Positions 36,193 to 44,667 of a stretch of 64,000 nucleotides of DNA are shown one piece after another. This DNA comes from Frondihabitans peucedani (GTDB lineage: Bacteria > Actinomycetota > Actinomycetes > Actinomycetales > Microbacteriaceae). A model generated the notes under the pieces. It searched no databases and was not told the origin of the DNA. It was given only the letters and a program-made list of their open reading frames with translations. Every line of letters begins with the position of its first letter. Position 1 is the first letter of the stretch. Made by a program: the position numbers and the translations under genes. The stretch lies in the NCBI RefSeq assembly GCF_039537585.1, contig NZ_BAABAU010000003.1, forward strand, positions 186,001-250,000, read 5' to 3'.

Positions 36193-36224
36193 GAGGGGCC
36201 CGTGCCGTGTGGCGCGGGCCCTTC
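36193..36224 (+). terminator. GC-rich hairpin after yceI
   Basis: GAGGGGCCCGTGCC and GGCGCGGGCCCTTC form a 14-bp stem with few mismatches around a GTGT loop, 14 bases after the yceI stop. Confidence 0.75.
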
Positions 36225-36301
36225 GTCGTGCTCGCTGCCGGTACTCGGTCGCGGCGGCCGTGCCGCCTGCATTCGACGCCCGAGAGCCCCGACAGCGAGG
36301 C

Positions 36302-36715
36302 TCACGACCGGCCGCGCCTGCGACTGAGGTGGCGCCGTCTACGCGCAAGTCGAACGGTGAGCATCAGTCGTCTCCTCACCGACTGGAGCCGCTCCCGGAA
36401 CAACCACGCGGCGGCGAACGCCAGGAGCGCGAGGGGAAGGAGCTCCGGCGCGAGAAGGAATGCACCGAAGACCACCTCGGCCATCTCGAATCCGATGAAC
36501 GACAAAGCCGCGACCCAGACCCAGCCGCTGAACAGGGTCGAGCGTCGCGAGGCCTCTCGGCGAAGGCGTCGGCATCGCGTGAGGAGGACGCGGGCACGGC
36601 GGAGCGCAGGATGCCAAAACCGCGGGGCCGGGCGAAGTCGCGTACGTGGACGGAATGGCGCGAAAAAAAGGCGAGGCAAGAAGGGTCTCCGAAAGTCGAC
36701 GGGATCAACTGGCAT
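36302..36715 (-). CDS. Doubtful small basic membrane protein
   Basis: The C-terminal half of this ORF contains two good hydrophobic segments (WVWVAALSFIGFEMAEVVFG and the following Leu/Ala-rich helix) and a strongly basic tail. The N-terminal half is Arg-rich with no clear family. I start it at the ATG at 36713-36715, but no convincing ribosome-binding site exists. It may be a degraded remnant of a larger membrane gene together with the ORF at 36792-37115. The codon pattern is looser than in neighbouring genes. Confidence 0.25.
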   Translation of the reverse strand: MPVDPVDFRRPFLPRLFFAPFRPRTRLRPAPRFWHPALRRARVLLTRCRRLRREASRRSTLFSGWVWVAALSFIGFEMAEVVFGAFLLAPELLPLALLAFAAAWLFRERLQSVRRRLMLTVRLARRRRHLSRRRGRS

Positions 36716-36757
36716 CCGTCGCACCGAGGGCGGACTCTTTGCCGACGCCGCAGACTG

Positions 36758-36784
36758 GCGAGCGAGCGAGCGAGCGAGCGAGCG
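36758..36784. repeat. GCGA/AGCG tetranucleotide microsatellite
   Basis: About six and a half tandem copies of a 4-base unit. The flanking bases (36640-36760) are locally AT-richer than the rest of the window and look non-coding. Confidence 0.9.
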
Positions 36785-36791
36785 GATCGGT

Positions 36792-37115
36792 CTAGGGCAG
36801 AGAAAGAGCGGCAGCCCCGGTCGACGGCGCGGTGACTCCCGGCGCGCGAGCCCCGTGCCCGCTGGCCAACAGCACGCTCTTCGGACCGCCGACGGAGCCC
36901 CGTGCCCGGACCCGCAGTCGCGCAGGCGCAACGCGGCAGAGTGGTCGGAGGAGCACGACTCGAATCACTCGATCGAAGGCTGCCACCGAGAGGAGGAGCG
37001 CGGCTGCCCCGAGCAGAGCCGCCGTCACGTCCGCGGTCGTCGCGAGAGGGACCAGGTGCACCCACGTGTCGAGCGCCACGGCGTAGGGAAGGCAGAACCA
37101 GGCCAGCGAAGACAC
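36792..37115 (-). CDS. Small predicted membrane protein of unknown function
   Basis: A GTG at 37113-37115 follows a GAAGGGGGG ribosome-binding site and opens a 107-residue ORF. Two hydrophobic helices (SLAWFCLPYAVALDTWVHLV and LLGAAALLLSVAAF) are followed by a basic segment and a low-complexity tail. The N-terminal half is convincing; the tail less so. No family is recognised. It sits in a degenerate island and could itself be truncated. Confidence 0.45.
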   Translation of the reverse strand: MSSLAWFCLPYAVALDTWVHLVPLATTADVTAALLGAAALLLSVAAFDRVIRVVLLRPLCRVAPARLRVRARGSVGGPKSVLLASGHGARAPGVTAPSTGAAALSLP

Positions 37116-37195
37116 GGACGCCCCCCTTCTCACTCCCGCTCCGTCACGCTCATGCTAGGGCTTCACCGCGAGGCGCGCCCAGGGGGGGGCGCTAC

Positions 37196-37410
37196 TCACG
37201 ACCGAGGAAGCGCCTCCGCGATGCGCTGCGCCACCTCGGGCGGAGACAGGTGCGAGGTGTCGACGACCTGAGCCTCGTCGTGAAGCCAGGATCGCGCGGC
37301 CTGGGAGTAGACATCTGGGCCCCGTTGGCTCTGCCGGCCGTCGACCGCAGGATCATGAGGACACACGTCCCCTGGCTCGGGGTCTGCCCGGCCACTGTCC
37401 CCGGCTAGAC
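37196..37410 (-). pseudogene. 3' remnant of a P-loop kinase/AAA-type gene
   Basis: In the frame ending at the TGA of 37196-37198, about 70 codons read as normal protein, including VYSQAARSWLHDEAQVVDTS and LSPPEVAQRIAEALPRS. The last 20 residues resemble the C-termini of small P-loop kinase-like ATPases. There is no ATG, no Walker A and no room upstream, because the next gene's stop is at 37413. The 5' part has been lost. The neighbouring overlapping frame (37192-37395) is a shadow. Confidence 0.45.
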
Positions 37411-37412
37411 GT

Positions 37413-38531
37413 CTAGAAGGCGCCCCGGAGACCTCGCCTCAGGCATCCGACCACGAAACCGAGCCACACCACGCTGAGAGCACCCAGCACCACGCCCGCC
37501 TGCAGTGCCACGTTCCCCAGAGGCTGTGGCTCTGGATTGATCGCGATCACGAACGAGGACGACTCCGTGTAGACACTGTCTCCTCCGGACGGTGCGGTCC
37601 GAGGCACTCCGCCGACGAACAGACCGTGGCGCGCCGCCCCGATGAGCGCGATCCCGACCGCGGTCGTGACGAGCGCCACCACCACGCGGCGCACCGTCGT
37701 CGAACCCGCCCCGCGGAGGAACGCCAGAATCACGAGACCCGCGACCACCAGCACCACGCCGACGTCGACCTGCGGCTCGGCGAACGCAGGGACGGCGGGC
37801 CCGGCGGCAGGACCGCGGACAGGCGAGTACGGGTACCAGCCGGGAGCGTCGGCGGACGCGTGCGACCAGGCGACGAGAGCCACGGCCGCGACGAGCAGCA
37901 GGACCGCGGCGACGGCCGAGGTCGTGACGCGCTCGGTGATCCTGCGCGCGTCGGGGTTCCGGCCGAGGCCTGCGGTGACGCGGCCGGCCCGGAGTGCGAG
38001 CGTGCCGAGACCGACCGTCAGCAGGACGAAGGCGAGCACGGTGAGGAGCGCCACCGCCGTCGGAGAGAGGGTCGCCCCGGCGATGAAGGCGAAGTCGGTC
38101 GGAGGCTTGCCGGAGAAGGCGGAGCCGTAGAAGACGTCCTGGCGGAGGCCAAGAGGCAGCGTCGGCCCGACCAGCAGCGCCAGCCCGGCCAGCACCGCCG
38201 TGACGGCGAGGGCGAGGAGCCCGGCGCGACGGCGCAGGAGAGCCCGCGGACGGCGCCGCAGCCCGAGACCCCGGAGCGTCCCGGCCCAGAACGCGCCGAC
38301 CACGAGTCCGAGCGCGATGAGCCCCGCGCTCGGCAGGGCGCTTCCGCCCGGGCCGGGGGTGAACACGGTGTCGCTGAGCGGCGCGTAGGCGAACCAGCCG
38401 TAGGAGGTCTGCGCGGTCTGCGCGACGACGAGCAGGACACCGCCCACCAGGATCGCGACGGCCGCCGCCACCAGGACGGCGCGCCGTGGGCGAGCCGCCG
38501 GCTCGCCAGCCGCTCCCCCGCCCGCGCTCAT
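37413..38531 (-). CDS. Polytopic membrane protein built from repeated units
   Basis: The 372-residue protein has about eight helices. Extracytoplasmic segments recur with an aromatic-Pro motif: YGWFAYAPLSDTVFTPG (about residue 43), then GWYPYSPVRGP (about residue 230), with related segments between and after them. Each segment is followed by a Leu/Val/Gly-rich helix of the form GLIALGLVVGAFW. This suggests internal duplication of a helix-loop-helix unit. I do not recognise the family. The start ATG is at 38529-38531; a longer upstream reading would enter the divergent gene's leader. Confidence 0.8.
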   Translation of the reverse strand: MSAGGGAAGEPAARPRRAVLVAAAVAILVGGVLLVVAQTAQTSYGWFAYAPLSDTVFTPGPGGSALPSAGLIALGLVVGAFWAGTLRGLGLRRRPRALLRRRAGLLALAVTAVLAGLALLVGPTLPLGLRQDVFYGSAFSGKPPTDFAFIAGATLSPTAVALLTVLAFVLLTVGLGTLALRAGRVTAGLGRNPDARRITERVTTSAVAAVLLLVAAVALVAWSHASADAPGWYPYSPVRGPAAGPAVPAFAEPQVDVGVVLVVAGLVILAFLRGAGSTTVRRVVVALVTTAVGIALIGAARHGLFVGGVPRTAPSGGDSVYTESSSFVIAINPEPQPLGNVALQAGVVLGALSVVWLGFVVGCLRRGLRGAF

Positions 38532-38625
38532 GTCAGAAGTGTGGCATAGCCGCGGGCGGCGGTCCGGAGTTAGAGTCGAGAGCGTCGGCAGGGGCCGACC
38601 ACGATCACGAGACCAGGTACAGACG

Positions 38626-40503
38626 ATGATGTCTTCCCGCTTTCGACGCGCCCTGACGGCTCTCGCCGCCGCAGCGCTCGTCGCCACCTCCGCGACGGGT
38701 CTGGCGCAGGCCGCCTCGGCCGCTCCGGCACCCGCGCACGCTGCGCATCCCGGGCACGCCGCGCATCCTGCGCCCTCGCGTGCGCCGGACCTCGGCCCGA
38801 ACGTCCACGTCTTCGACCCGAGCATGTCGACCGCCTCGATCCAGGCCGAGGTCGACGCCGTCGCCGCGCAGCAGATCGACTCCGAGATGGGCACCGGACG
38901 CGTCGCCCTCCTCTTCGAGCCCGGCACCTACGGGACGGCCGCCGATCCGCTGGTGTTCCAGGTCGGCTACTACACGGAGGTCGCCGGCCTCGGCCAGTCG
39001 CCCACCGACGTCACCATCAACGGCGCGGTCAACGTCTACAACCGCTGCCTGACGGCCGACAACTGCATCGCGCTCGACAACTTCTGGCGGTCGATCTCGA
39101 ACCTCACGATCAATCCGACCGGCGGCACCGGCTGCCGCACGAACACGGAGTTCTGGGCCGTGTCGCAGGCCAGCCCGATGCGGCGCGTCAACATCACCGG
39201 GCAGCTGAGCTTCATGGACTACTGCACCGCCGGACCGCAGTACGCGAGCGGCGGATTCCTCGCCGACTCGAAGACGCAGGCCGTGACGAACGGCAGCCAG
39301 CAGCAGTTCCTGACCCGCAACAGCCAGATCGGCTCGTGGTCGAACGGCGTCTGGAACCAGGTGTTCGCGGGCGTCGAGGGCGCTCCGGCGCAGTCGTTCC
39401 CGAAGCCCGACCCCTACACGACCCTCGCCGCGACTCCGGCCAGCCGGGAGAAGCCCTACCTCTACGTCGACGCGAAGGGCTCCTGGCGGGTCTTCGTCCC
39501 GACGGCGCAGACGGACTCGTCGGGCACGACCTGGGCCGACGGCCCCACGGCCGGGCGCTCCCTGCCGCTCAGCGCCTTCTACGTCGCGTCGCCCTCCGAC
39601 TCCGCCAAGAGGCTCGACTCGCAGCTCGCCCGCGGCAAGAGCCTGCTGCTGACGCCCGGCGTGTACTCGATCGACCGCAGCCTGCACGTCCGTCGTGCCG
39701 ACACCGTCGTCCTGGGACTCGGCATCGCCACGCTGACCGCCGAGCGGGGAGCCGTGCCGCTCGTCGTCGACGCCGACCGCGGCGTCGACATCGCCGGCAT
39801 CATGATCGACGCCGGCGCGACGAACTCGCCCGCGCTGCTCCGCCTCGGGGCCGCGAAGCCCGCCCACACCCACCGCTCGCCGGTGCAGTCGGCTCGCGCC
39901 GCAGCCGACCCGGTGGCCCTGCAGGACGTCTTCTTCAGGATCGGCGGACCCCACGTCGGGCGCGCCACGGTGAGCCTCGAGGTGAACGCCGACCACGCGA
40001 TCCTGGACGACATCTGGGCCTGGCGGGCCGACCACGGCCAGGGCGTCGGCTGGACCTCCAACACCGCCGACACCGGCGTCGTCGTGAACGGCGACGACGT
40101 CACCGCCACCGGCCTGTTCGTCGAGCACTACCAGAAGTACAACGTCATCTGGAACGGCGAGCGCGGCCGCACGGTCTTCTTCCAGAACGAGCTGCCCTAC
40201 GACGCGCCCTCGCAGGCGGCGTGGCAGCACGGCGGCGTCGACGGCTGGGCCGCGTACAAGGTCTCCGACCGGGTGAAGACCAACGAGCTCTGGGGCGGAG
40301 GCTCGTACATCTTCACGAACGTCGACCCGAGCCTCCACGCCACGCGCGGCTTCGAGGTGCCGGTGAGTCCCGGGGTGCGGCTGCACGACATCCTGACGGT
40401 CAACCTGGGCGCCGGCACGCTGGACCACGTCGTGAACGACACCGGGGATCCTGCGACGGTCGCGAACACCGGCACGCCGGTCTCGCTGGTCAGCGGGCCG
40501 TAG
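38626..40503 (+). CDS. Secreted beta-helix protein (pectate lyase/GH55-like)
   Basis: A 625-residue protein (or 624 from a second ATG at 38629) with a signal peptide (SSRFRRALTALAAAALV to AQAASA) and a His/Pro/Ala-rich linker. A right-handed parallel beta-helix domain follows, visible in VALLFEPGTYG, YYTEVAGLGQSPTDVTING and the later ADTVVLGLGIATLTAERG. Proteins of this shape in actinomycetes are often mislabelled 'adenylyl cyclase'; the fold fits a secreted polysaccharide lyase or glycosidase. The catalytic residues cannot be assigned. Confidence 0.85.
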   Translation: MMSSRFRRALTALAAAALVATSATGLAQAASAAPAPAHAAHPGHAAHPAPSRAPDLGPNVHVFDPSMSTASIQAEVDAVAAQQIDSEMGTGRVALLFEPGTYGTAADPLVFQVGYYTEVAGLGQSPTDVTINGAVNVYNRCLTADNCIALDNFWRSISNLTINPTGGTGCRTNTEFWAVSQASPMRRVNITGQLSFMDYCTAGPQYASGGFLADSKTQAVTNGSQQQFLTRNSQIGSWSNGVWNQVFAGVEGAPAQSFPKPDPYTTLAATPASREKPYLYVDAKGSWRVFVPTAQTDSSGTTWADGPTAGRSLPLSAFYVASPSDSAKRLDSQLARGKSLLLTPGVYSIDRSLHVRRADTVVLGLGIATLTAERGAVPLVVDADRGVDIAGIMIDAGATNSPALLRLGAAKPAHTHRSPVQSARAAADPVALQDVFFRIGGPHVGRATVSLEVNADHAILDDIWAWRADHGQGVGWTSNTADTGVVVNGDDVTATGLFVEHYQKYNVIWNGERGRTVFFQNELPYDAPSQAAWQHGGVDGWAAYKVSDRVKTNELWGGGSYIFTNVDPSLHATRGFEVPVSPGVRLHDILTVNLGAGTLDHVVNDTGDPATVANTGTPVSLVSGP

Positions 40504-41059
40504 CCGCCTCCGCGAGGGTCGCCACCCAGGCCTCGATGTCGCGCTGCGAGCGCAGGCGGACGATCCGCAGCGCAGGATGCTCGCGCTCGGCATCGAGGAC
40601 CCTGGCGGCGATCGTCCGGCGGCTCTTCCAGCCCCAGCGGATGATGTGCTCGGGGTCGGTCAGGATCGTGCGGAGCGGCGGCTCGACGTTGCCGTTCCAG
40701 AGCTCGGTGCGGCGGAAGCGCCTCGAGAGGGTCCGCCGCACCAGGCGCGTCATGTGCGTCGCCGCACGGAGGTCGAGCCAGACGACCGTGTCGGCCCGGC
40801 TCGGCAGCAGGTCGCCGAGCTGCGACGCGTACTGCCACTCGGTCACCCACGCGGGCGCCGCCGTGAAGGCGTCGACCTCCTCGACGAAGCCGGGCAGGAT
40901 GCTCCACTCCGGCCCGTGGAACAGCGCGTCGATCTCGGTGTGCGGCAGGCCGAGCACCTCGTCGACGCGTCTGCCGAGGGTGGTCTTGCCCGTGCCCGAC
41001 GCGCCCGCGACGAGCACGCGGCGCGGCGTCGGGACGAGCGGGTCGCGGGGTCCGAGCAT
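40490..41059 (-). CDS. P-loop kinase-like ATPase (FlaR/topology-modulation type)
   Basis: The 189-residue protein has Walker A GASGTGKTT (residues 19-27), TEIDALFHGPEW in the substrate region, and the VVWLDLRAATHMTRLVRRT lid typical of FlaR-like and adenylate-kinase-like proteins. The ELWNGN..EP segment is characteristic. The substrate is unknown. The 3' ends of this gene and the beta-helix gene overlap by 14 bases. Confidence 0.82.
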   Translation of the reverse strand: MLGPRDPLVPTPRRVLVAGASGTGKTTLGRRVDEVLGLPHTEIDALFHGPEWSILPGFVEEVDAFTAAPAWVTEWQYASQLGDLLPSRADTVVWLDLRAATHMTRLVRRTLSRRFRRTELWNGNVEPPLRTILTDPEHIIRWGWKSRRTIAARVLDAEREHPALRIVRLRSQRDIEAWVATLAEAATAR

Positions 41060-41112
41060 CCTGCCAGCCTAGGCGGCGGGCCCGCTCGGACCTCTCGCGG
41101 CCCCGTCTCCGA

Positions 41113-41406
41113 TCAGATGTCGAGGGTCTCGCTGAAGATGCGCTTCACCGGCGGGGCCGCGACGATCTCGCCGAGGCGGTTCTGGCCCTCGGGGGTGGTC
41201 CGCCACTCGGCGTAGGCGGCGTGGTGGGCGGTCGACTCCCAGGTCTCGACGACGACGAGCTTGGCGCTGTCGTCGTCGTCGACGAGCACCTCGATGCCCT
41301 CGTTGCCGCTGTAGGCGCGGGTCTGGGCGAGGGTCTCGCTGATGATGCTCTGGGCCTCCGTCGCGTCGGGTCGGAGGGTCATCTCGAGCAGAACGGTCAT
41401 CGACAT
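41113..41406 (-). CDS. Antibiotic biosynthesis monooxygenase (ABM) domain protein
   Basis: The 97-residue ferredoxin-like alpha/beta barrel half has TVLLEMTLRPDATEAQ, the central VVVETWESTAHHAAYAEWR and a short C-terminal tail. Such proteins work as dimers without a cofactor, as quinol or polyketide monooxygenases or simple binding proteins. Starts at 41406 (MSMTV) or 41400 (MTV) are both possible. Confidence 0.85.
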   Translation of the reverse strand: MSMTVLLEMTLRPDATEAQSIISETLAQTRAYSGNEGIEVLVDDDDSAKLVVVETWESTAHHAAYAEWRTTPEGQNRLGEIVAAPPVKRIFSETLDI

Positions 41407-41501
41407 TCGTCGTCCATTTCTTCAGGCGCCGCCGTGGTGCGGGCGCTCCTCCATCATGGCCCCGCCGCAGGCCGCTCGTGCTGCTCGCTCGCAGGGGGTC
41501 G

Positions 41502-41563
41502 GCGGGGCGTGTCGGCAGCGGCACCGCGCCGCGGCGCGGTGCCTGCGCCGACGCGCGGCGCCG
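41502..41563 (+). repeat. 62-bp palindromic repeat element, copy 1
   Basis: It contains the perfect 24-bp palindrome GGCACCGCGCCG-CGGCGCGGTGCC nested in a longer GTCGGCAG...CTGCGCCGAC near-palindrome. It lies 10 bases beyond the GNAT stop, so it may act as its terminator. Copy 2 is in the same orientation at 42080-42141. Confidence 0.9.
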
Positions 41564-41573
41564 TGCTCGACCG

Positions 41574-42035
41574 TCAGAGCCGGAGGACGCGATACGTCTC
41601 GTCGACGGCGAAGCCGGACCGCGCGTAGAGCGGCACGGCTCGCGCGCTCGAGTGCACGCGCACATACTGGCAGCCGTGACCGCGCGCGTCGTCGATCAGG
41701 GCTGCGAGCAGGCGCGATCCTGCGCTCTCCCCACGGAGCTCCGGTACGACGTACACGGACTGCACGTCAGCAGAGAAGCGCCCGAGATCGTTCGGCGTCG
41801 GCGGGCGGTCGGTGTAGGCGATCCACGCCATGCCGACGATCTCGCCGTCGTGCTCGGCCACGAAGCAGCGGTGGGACGAAGGATGCGCTGCCCAGAACGC
41901 CACTGTCGCGTCGCGGTAGCCGACCGGATCCGTCACGGGCCGTACACCTGCCTCATCGACGCTCCACCGCCAGCGGAGGTCCGCCACCGCCCCCAGCTCG
42001 TCGGATCGGGCCCGACGGATCACGAGATCGTCCAT
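41574..42035 (-). CDS. GNAT family N-acetyltransferase
   Basis: This 153-residue protein has the GNAT fold: IRRARSDELGAVADL, EHDGEIVGMAWIAY, then VQSVYVVPELRGESAGSRLL (the acetyl-CoA pyrophosphate loop Q/RxxGx variant), and SGFAVDETYRVLRL at the end. It transfers acetyl to an unknown amine. It is the only gene between the two 62-bp palindromic repeats. The start is 41 bases from copy 2. Confidence 0.88.
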   Translation of the reverse strand: MDDLVIRRARSDELGAVADLRWRWSVDEAGVRPVTDPVGYRDATVAFWAAHPSSHRCFVAEHDGEIVGMAWIAYTDRPPTPNDLGRFSADVQSVYVVPELRGESAGSRLLAALIDDARGHGCQYVRVHSSARAVPLYARSGFAVDETYRVLRL

Positions 42036-42079
42036 TCGACCACTCTGTCACTCCGCGCCGGATCACTCGTGGGCCAGCA

Positions 42080-42141
42080 GCGGGGCGCATCGGCAGCGGC
42101 ACCGCGCCGCGGCGAGGTGCCTGCGCCGACGCGCGGCGCCG
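42080..42141 (+). repeat. 62-bp palindromic repeat element, copy 2
   Basis: It matches copy 1 (41502-41563) in direct orientation at 59 of 62 positions, by eye. Its central palindrome carries a single change (GGCGAGGTGCC). It lies upstream of the GNAT start and upstream of the 42213 gene. Confidence 0.9.
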
Positions 42142-42212
42142 ACGGGCGCCGGGAACAACCCGAGCACCCCGACAGTTGTCGCAAGCCCACGCCCCACCCC
42201 GAGAGGATCCCC

Positions 42213-42770
42213 ATGCCCGAGAACTGGATCGCCCTCCTCCGCACCGCCCACACCGAGTTCGCGGCGCGCATCGCCGCCGTCGCCGACTGGGACGCCCCGA
42301 CCCCCGACACCGAGTGGACCATCCGCGACCTCGTCGCCCACGTCACCGAAGACCAGCAGTGGGTGCCCGAGCTCCTCGCCGGCCGCACCACCGCCGAGGC
42401 CGAGCTGAAGGTCACACCCCTCGGCGACGACCTCGCCGCCGAGTGGCGGAGGCACGCGGCCGCGGCCCTCGCCGCATGGGAGGCAGCCGACCTCGACGCC
42501 TCGGTGCACCTGTCGTACGACACGGTCCGGGCCGCCGACTACCTCGCCGAGCAGGTCGGCGACATCACGATCCACACCTGGGACCTCGCCCGGGCCACGG
42601 CCACCAGCGAGGAGCTCGACGACGACCTCGTCGACGCCGTCTGGAGCGTCTTCGAGCCGCAGGCCGGACTCCTCGAGGCGAGCGGCCTCTTCGCCCCGGC
42701 CGTGAGCGTGCCGGCCGACGCGTCGCTCCGCGTCCGGCTGCTGGCGCTGACCGGGCGCGACGCCGGCTGA
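42213..42770 (+). CDS. DinB/maleylpyruvate isomerase-type protein (TIGR03086 family)
   Basis: The 185-residue four-helix protein has WTIRDLVAHVTEDQQWVPEL (metal His) and GDITIHTWDLARAT (the second conserved His segment), as in mycothiol-dependent or TIGR03086 metal-binding proteins. A GAGAGGATC site precedes the ATG at 42213. Actinobacterial members act in thiol-dependent reactions, but the substrate here is unknown. Confidence 0.88.
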   Translation: MPENWIALLRTAHTEFAARIAAVADWDAPTPDTEWTIRDLVAHVTEDQQWVPELLAGRTTAEAELKVTPLGDDLAAEWRRHAAAALAAWEAADLDASVHLSYDTVRAADYLAEQVGDITIHTWDLARATATSEELDDDLVDAVWSVFEPQAGLLEASGLFAPAVSVPADASLRVRLLALTGRDAG

Positions 42771-42856
42771 CGCAGCAGCAACTCAGCCGCACGCAGCACC
42801 ACCCCAGCAGCACCAGCCGGTCGCGCGCGCGAGCGACCGCGTGGAAAGCTGGTCGC

Positions 42857-44575
42857 ATGTCCGATGACGTACAGAGCCCTCCGTCCACCCGTCCCTGGTC
42901 GTCCAGCTACGCCGAGGGGGTGCCGCTCGACATCGAGCCGGTCACGGGCACCCTGGTCGACCTGATCGACGAGGCCCGGGCGGCCTACCGCTCGCACGCA
43001 GCGCTCGAGTTCTTCGGACGCACGACCAGCTACTCGAGCCTCCACGACCAGATCCTTCGCGCCGCGGAGGGCCTCCGGAGGCTCGGCGTGAAGCACGGCG
43101 ACCGCGTCGCGCTCCTGCTGCCCAACTGCCCGCAGCACGTCGTCGCGTTCTACGCGATCCTGCGCCTCGGAGCCGTCGTCGTCGAGCACAACCCGCTCTA
43201 CACCGACCGCGAGCTCCGCCACCTCTTCGAGGACCACGGCGCGCGGGTCGCCGTCGCCTGGGACAAGCTGGTCGACCGCCTCGCCGAGATGCCCCGCGAC
43301 ATCCGCTTCGAGGCCGTGGTCAGCGTCGACCTCACGCGCGAGATGCCATTCGGCAAGCGGGTCGCCCTGCGGCTCCCCCTCGGGCGAGCGCAGGATGCCA
43401 GGTCCGCCCTGACCACGCGCGTCGCGAAGCACCGCACCCTCCGCGTCGTGCCGTGGAAGCACGTCGTCGGGGCCCGGCCCCTCCGCGCCCGCCACGAGCG
43501 GCCCGCCCTCGACGACGTCGCCCTGCTGCAGTACACCAGCGGCACGACCGGCCTGCCGAAGGGCGCGATCCTGAGCCACCGGAATCTGCGGAGCAACGTC
43601 GAGCAGGCGCGGGCCTGGGTGCCGGGGCTCGCCGACGGCACCGAGACGTTCTACGGGGTCCTGCCGTTCTTCCACGCGTACGGGCTCACCCTCTGCCTGA
43701 CGGTCGCGATGCGGATCGGCGCTCGAGTGGTGCTGTTCCCGAAGTTCGACGTCGACCTGGTGCTCGGCGCGGTGAGGAAGAGCCCGCCGACGTTCCTGCC
43801 GGCCGTCCCGCCGATCTACGAGCGACTGGCGGAGGCTGCCAAGAAGCGGAGGGTCGACCTGTCGAGCGTCCGCTTCGCGATCTCGGGGGCGATGAACCTG
43901 CCGCCGTCGGTCACCACGGCCTGGGAGGAGGCGACCGGCGGCATGCTCGTCGAGGGCTTCGGACTCACCGAGACGTCGCCGATCGCCCTCGCGAACCCGG
44001 TGGGCTCGACCCGGCGCCCCGGCACGGTCGGCGTCCCGTTCCCGTCGACGGAGGCGAAGGTGGTCAAGCGGAAGCACCCCGACGTCGAGGTGGCGCCCGG
44101 CGAGAAGGGCGAGCTGCTGCTGCGCGGCCCGCAGGTGTTCCAGGGCTACTGGAGGCGGCCGGACGAGACGGCCGCGGTCCTGATCGAGGGCGGCTGGTTC
44201 CGCACCGGCGACGTCGTCACGATGAGCGCCGACGGCTACATCACCATCGTCGACCGCATCAAGGAGCTCATCGTCACCGGCGGCTTCAACGTGGCCCCGT
44301 CCGAGGTCGAGGAGGCGGTGCTCGGCGTCGCGGGCGTGGCGGAGGCCGCCGTGGTCGGCGTGCCGCGAGACGCAGGAGGCGAGGACGTCACGGCGGCCGT
44401 CGTCCTGAAGCCCGGGGCGCGCTTCGACGAGGAGGAGGCCCGCGCCCACTGCAGGGCGCACCTCGCCGCCTACAAGGTGCCGAGGCGCTTCGTCGTCGTC
44501 GACGAGCTGCCGAAGAACCTCATCGGGAAGACGCTCCGCCGGAAGATCCGGGAGTCGCTGATCGCGGCGGAGTGA
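42857..44575 (+). CDS. Long-chain fatty-acid--CoA ligase (FadD-type), paralogue 1
   Basis: A 572-residue adenylate-forming enzyme. Motifs are the ATP P-loop YTSGTTGLPKG, the GFGLTETSP segment, GGWFRTGDVV, and the C-terminal catalytic lysine in LIGKTLRRK. It makes acyl-CoA from a fatty acid, ATP and CoA. It is a close paralogue of the ligase at 47049: both start with SYA.G.P.DIEP and share HNPLYT.REL and PTFLPAVPPIY. The two are separated by an SDR, an MpaB-like gene and a Rho_N-type gene. No clear ribosome-binding site is visible. Confidence 0.93.
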   Translation: MSDDVQSPPSTRPWSSSYAEGVPLDIEPVTGTLVDLIDEARAAYRSHAALEFFGRTTSYSSLHDQILRAAEGLRRLGVKHGDRVALLLPNCPQHVVAFYAILRLGAVVVEHNPLYTDRELRHLFEDHGARVAVAWDKLVDRLAEMPRDIRFEAVVSVDLTREMPFGKRVALRLPLGRAQDARSALTTRVAKHRTLRVVPWKHVVGARPLRARHERPALDDVALLQYTSGTTGLPKGAILSHRNLRSNVEQARAWVPGLADGTETFYGVLPFFHAYGLTLCLTVAMRIGARVVLFPKFDVDLVLGAVRKSPPTFLPAVPPIYERLAEAAKKRRVDLSSVRFAISGAMNLPPSVTTAWEEATGGMLVEGFGLTETSPIALANPVGSTRRPGTVGVPFPSTEAKVVKRKHPDVEVAPGEKGELLLRGPQVFQGYWRRPDETAAVLIEGGWFRTGDVVTMSADGYITIVDRIKELIVTGGFNVAPSEVEEAVLGVAGVAEAAVVGVPRDAGGEDVTAAVVLKPGARFDEEEARAHCRAHLAAYKVPRRFVVVDELPKNLIGKTLRRKIRESLIAAE

Positions 44576-44667
44576 CGCCGGCTCGGGCGCGCTCTCGGTC
44601 GCGCGTTCACCCGCGCGTGGAATACTCGGGCGTTCAGAATTCCGCACTCTCGACGAAAGGCGACCCG

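Noticed and set aside
36207-37271. 354-codon plus-strand ORF in the degenerate island
   Set aside because: Very Arg/Ser-rich with no hydrophobic core or family pattern; it includes the microsatellite and looks like chance open frame in GC-rich DNA.
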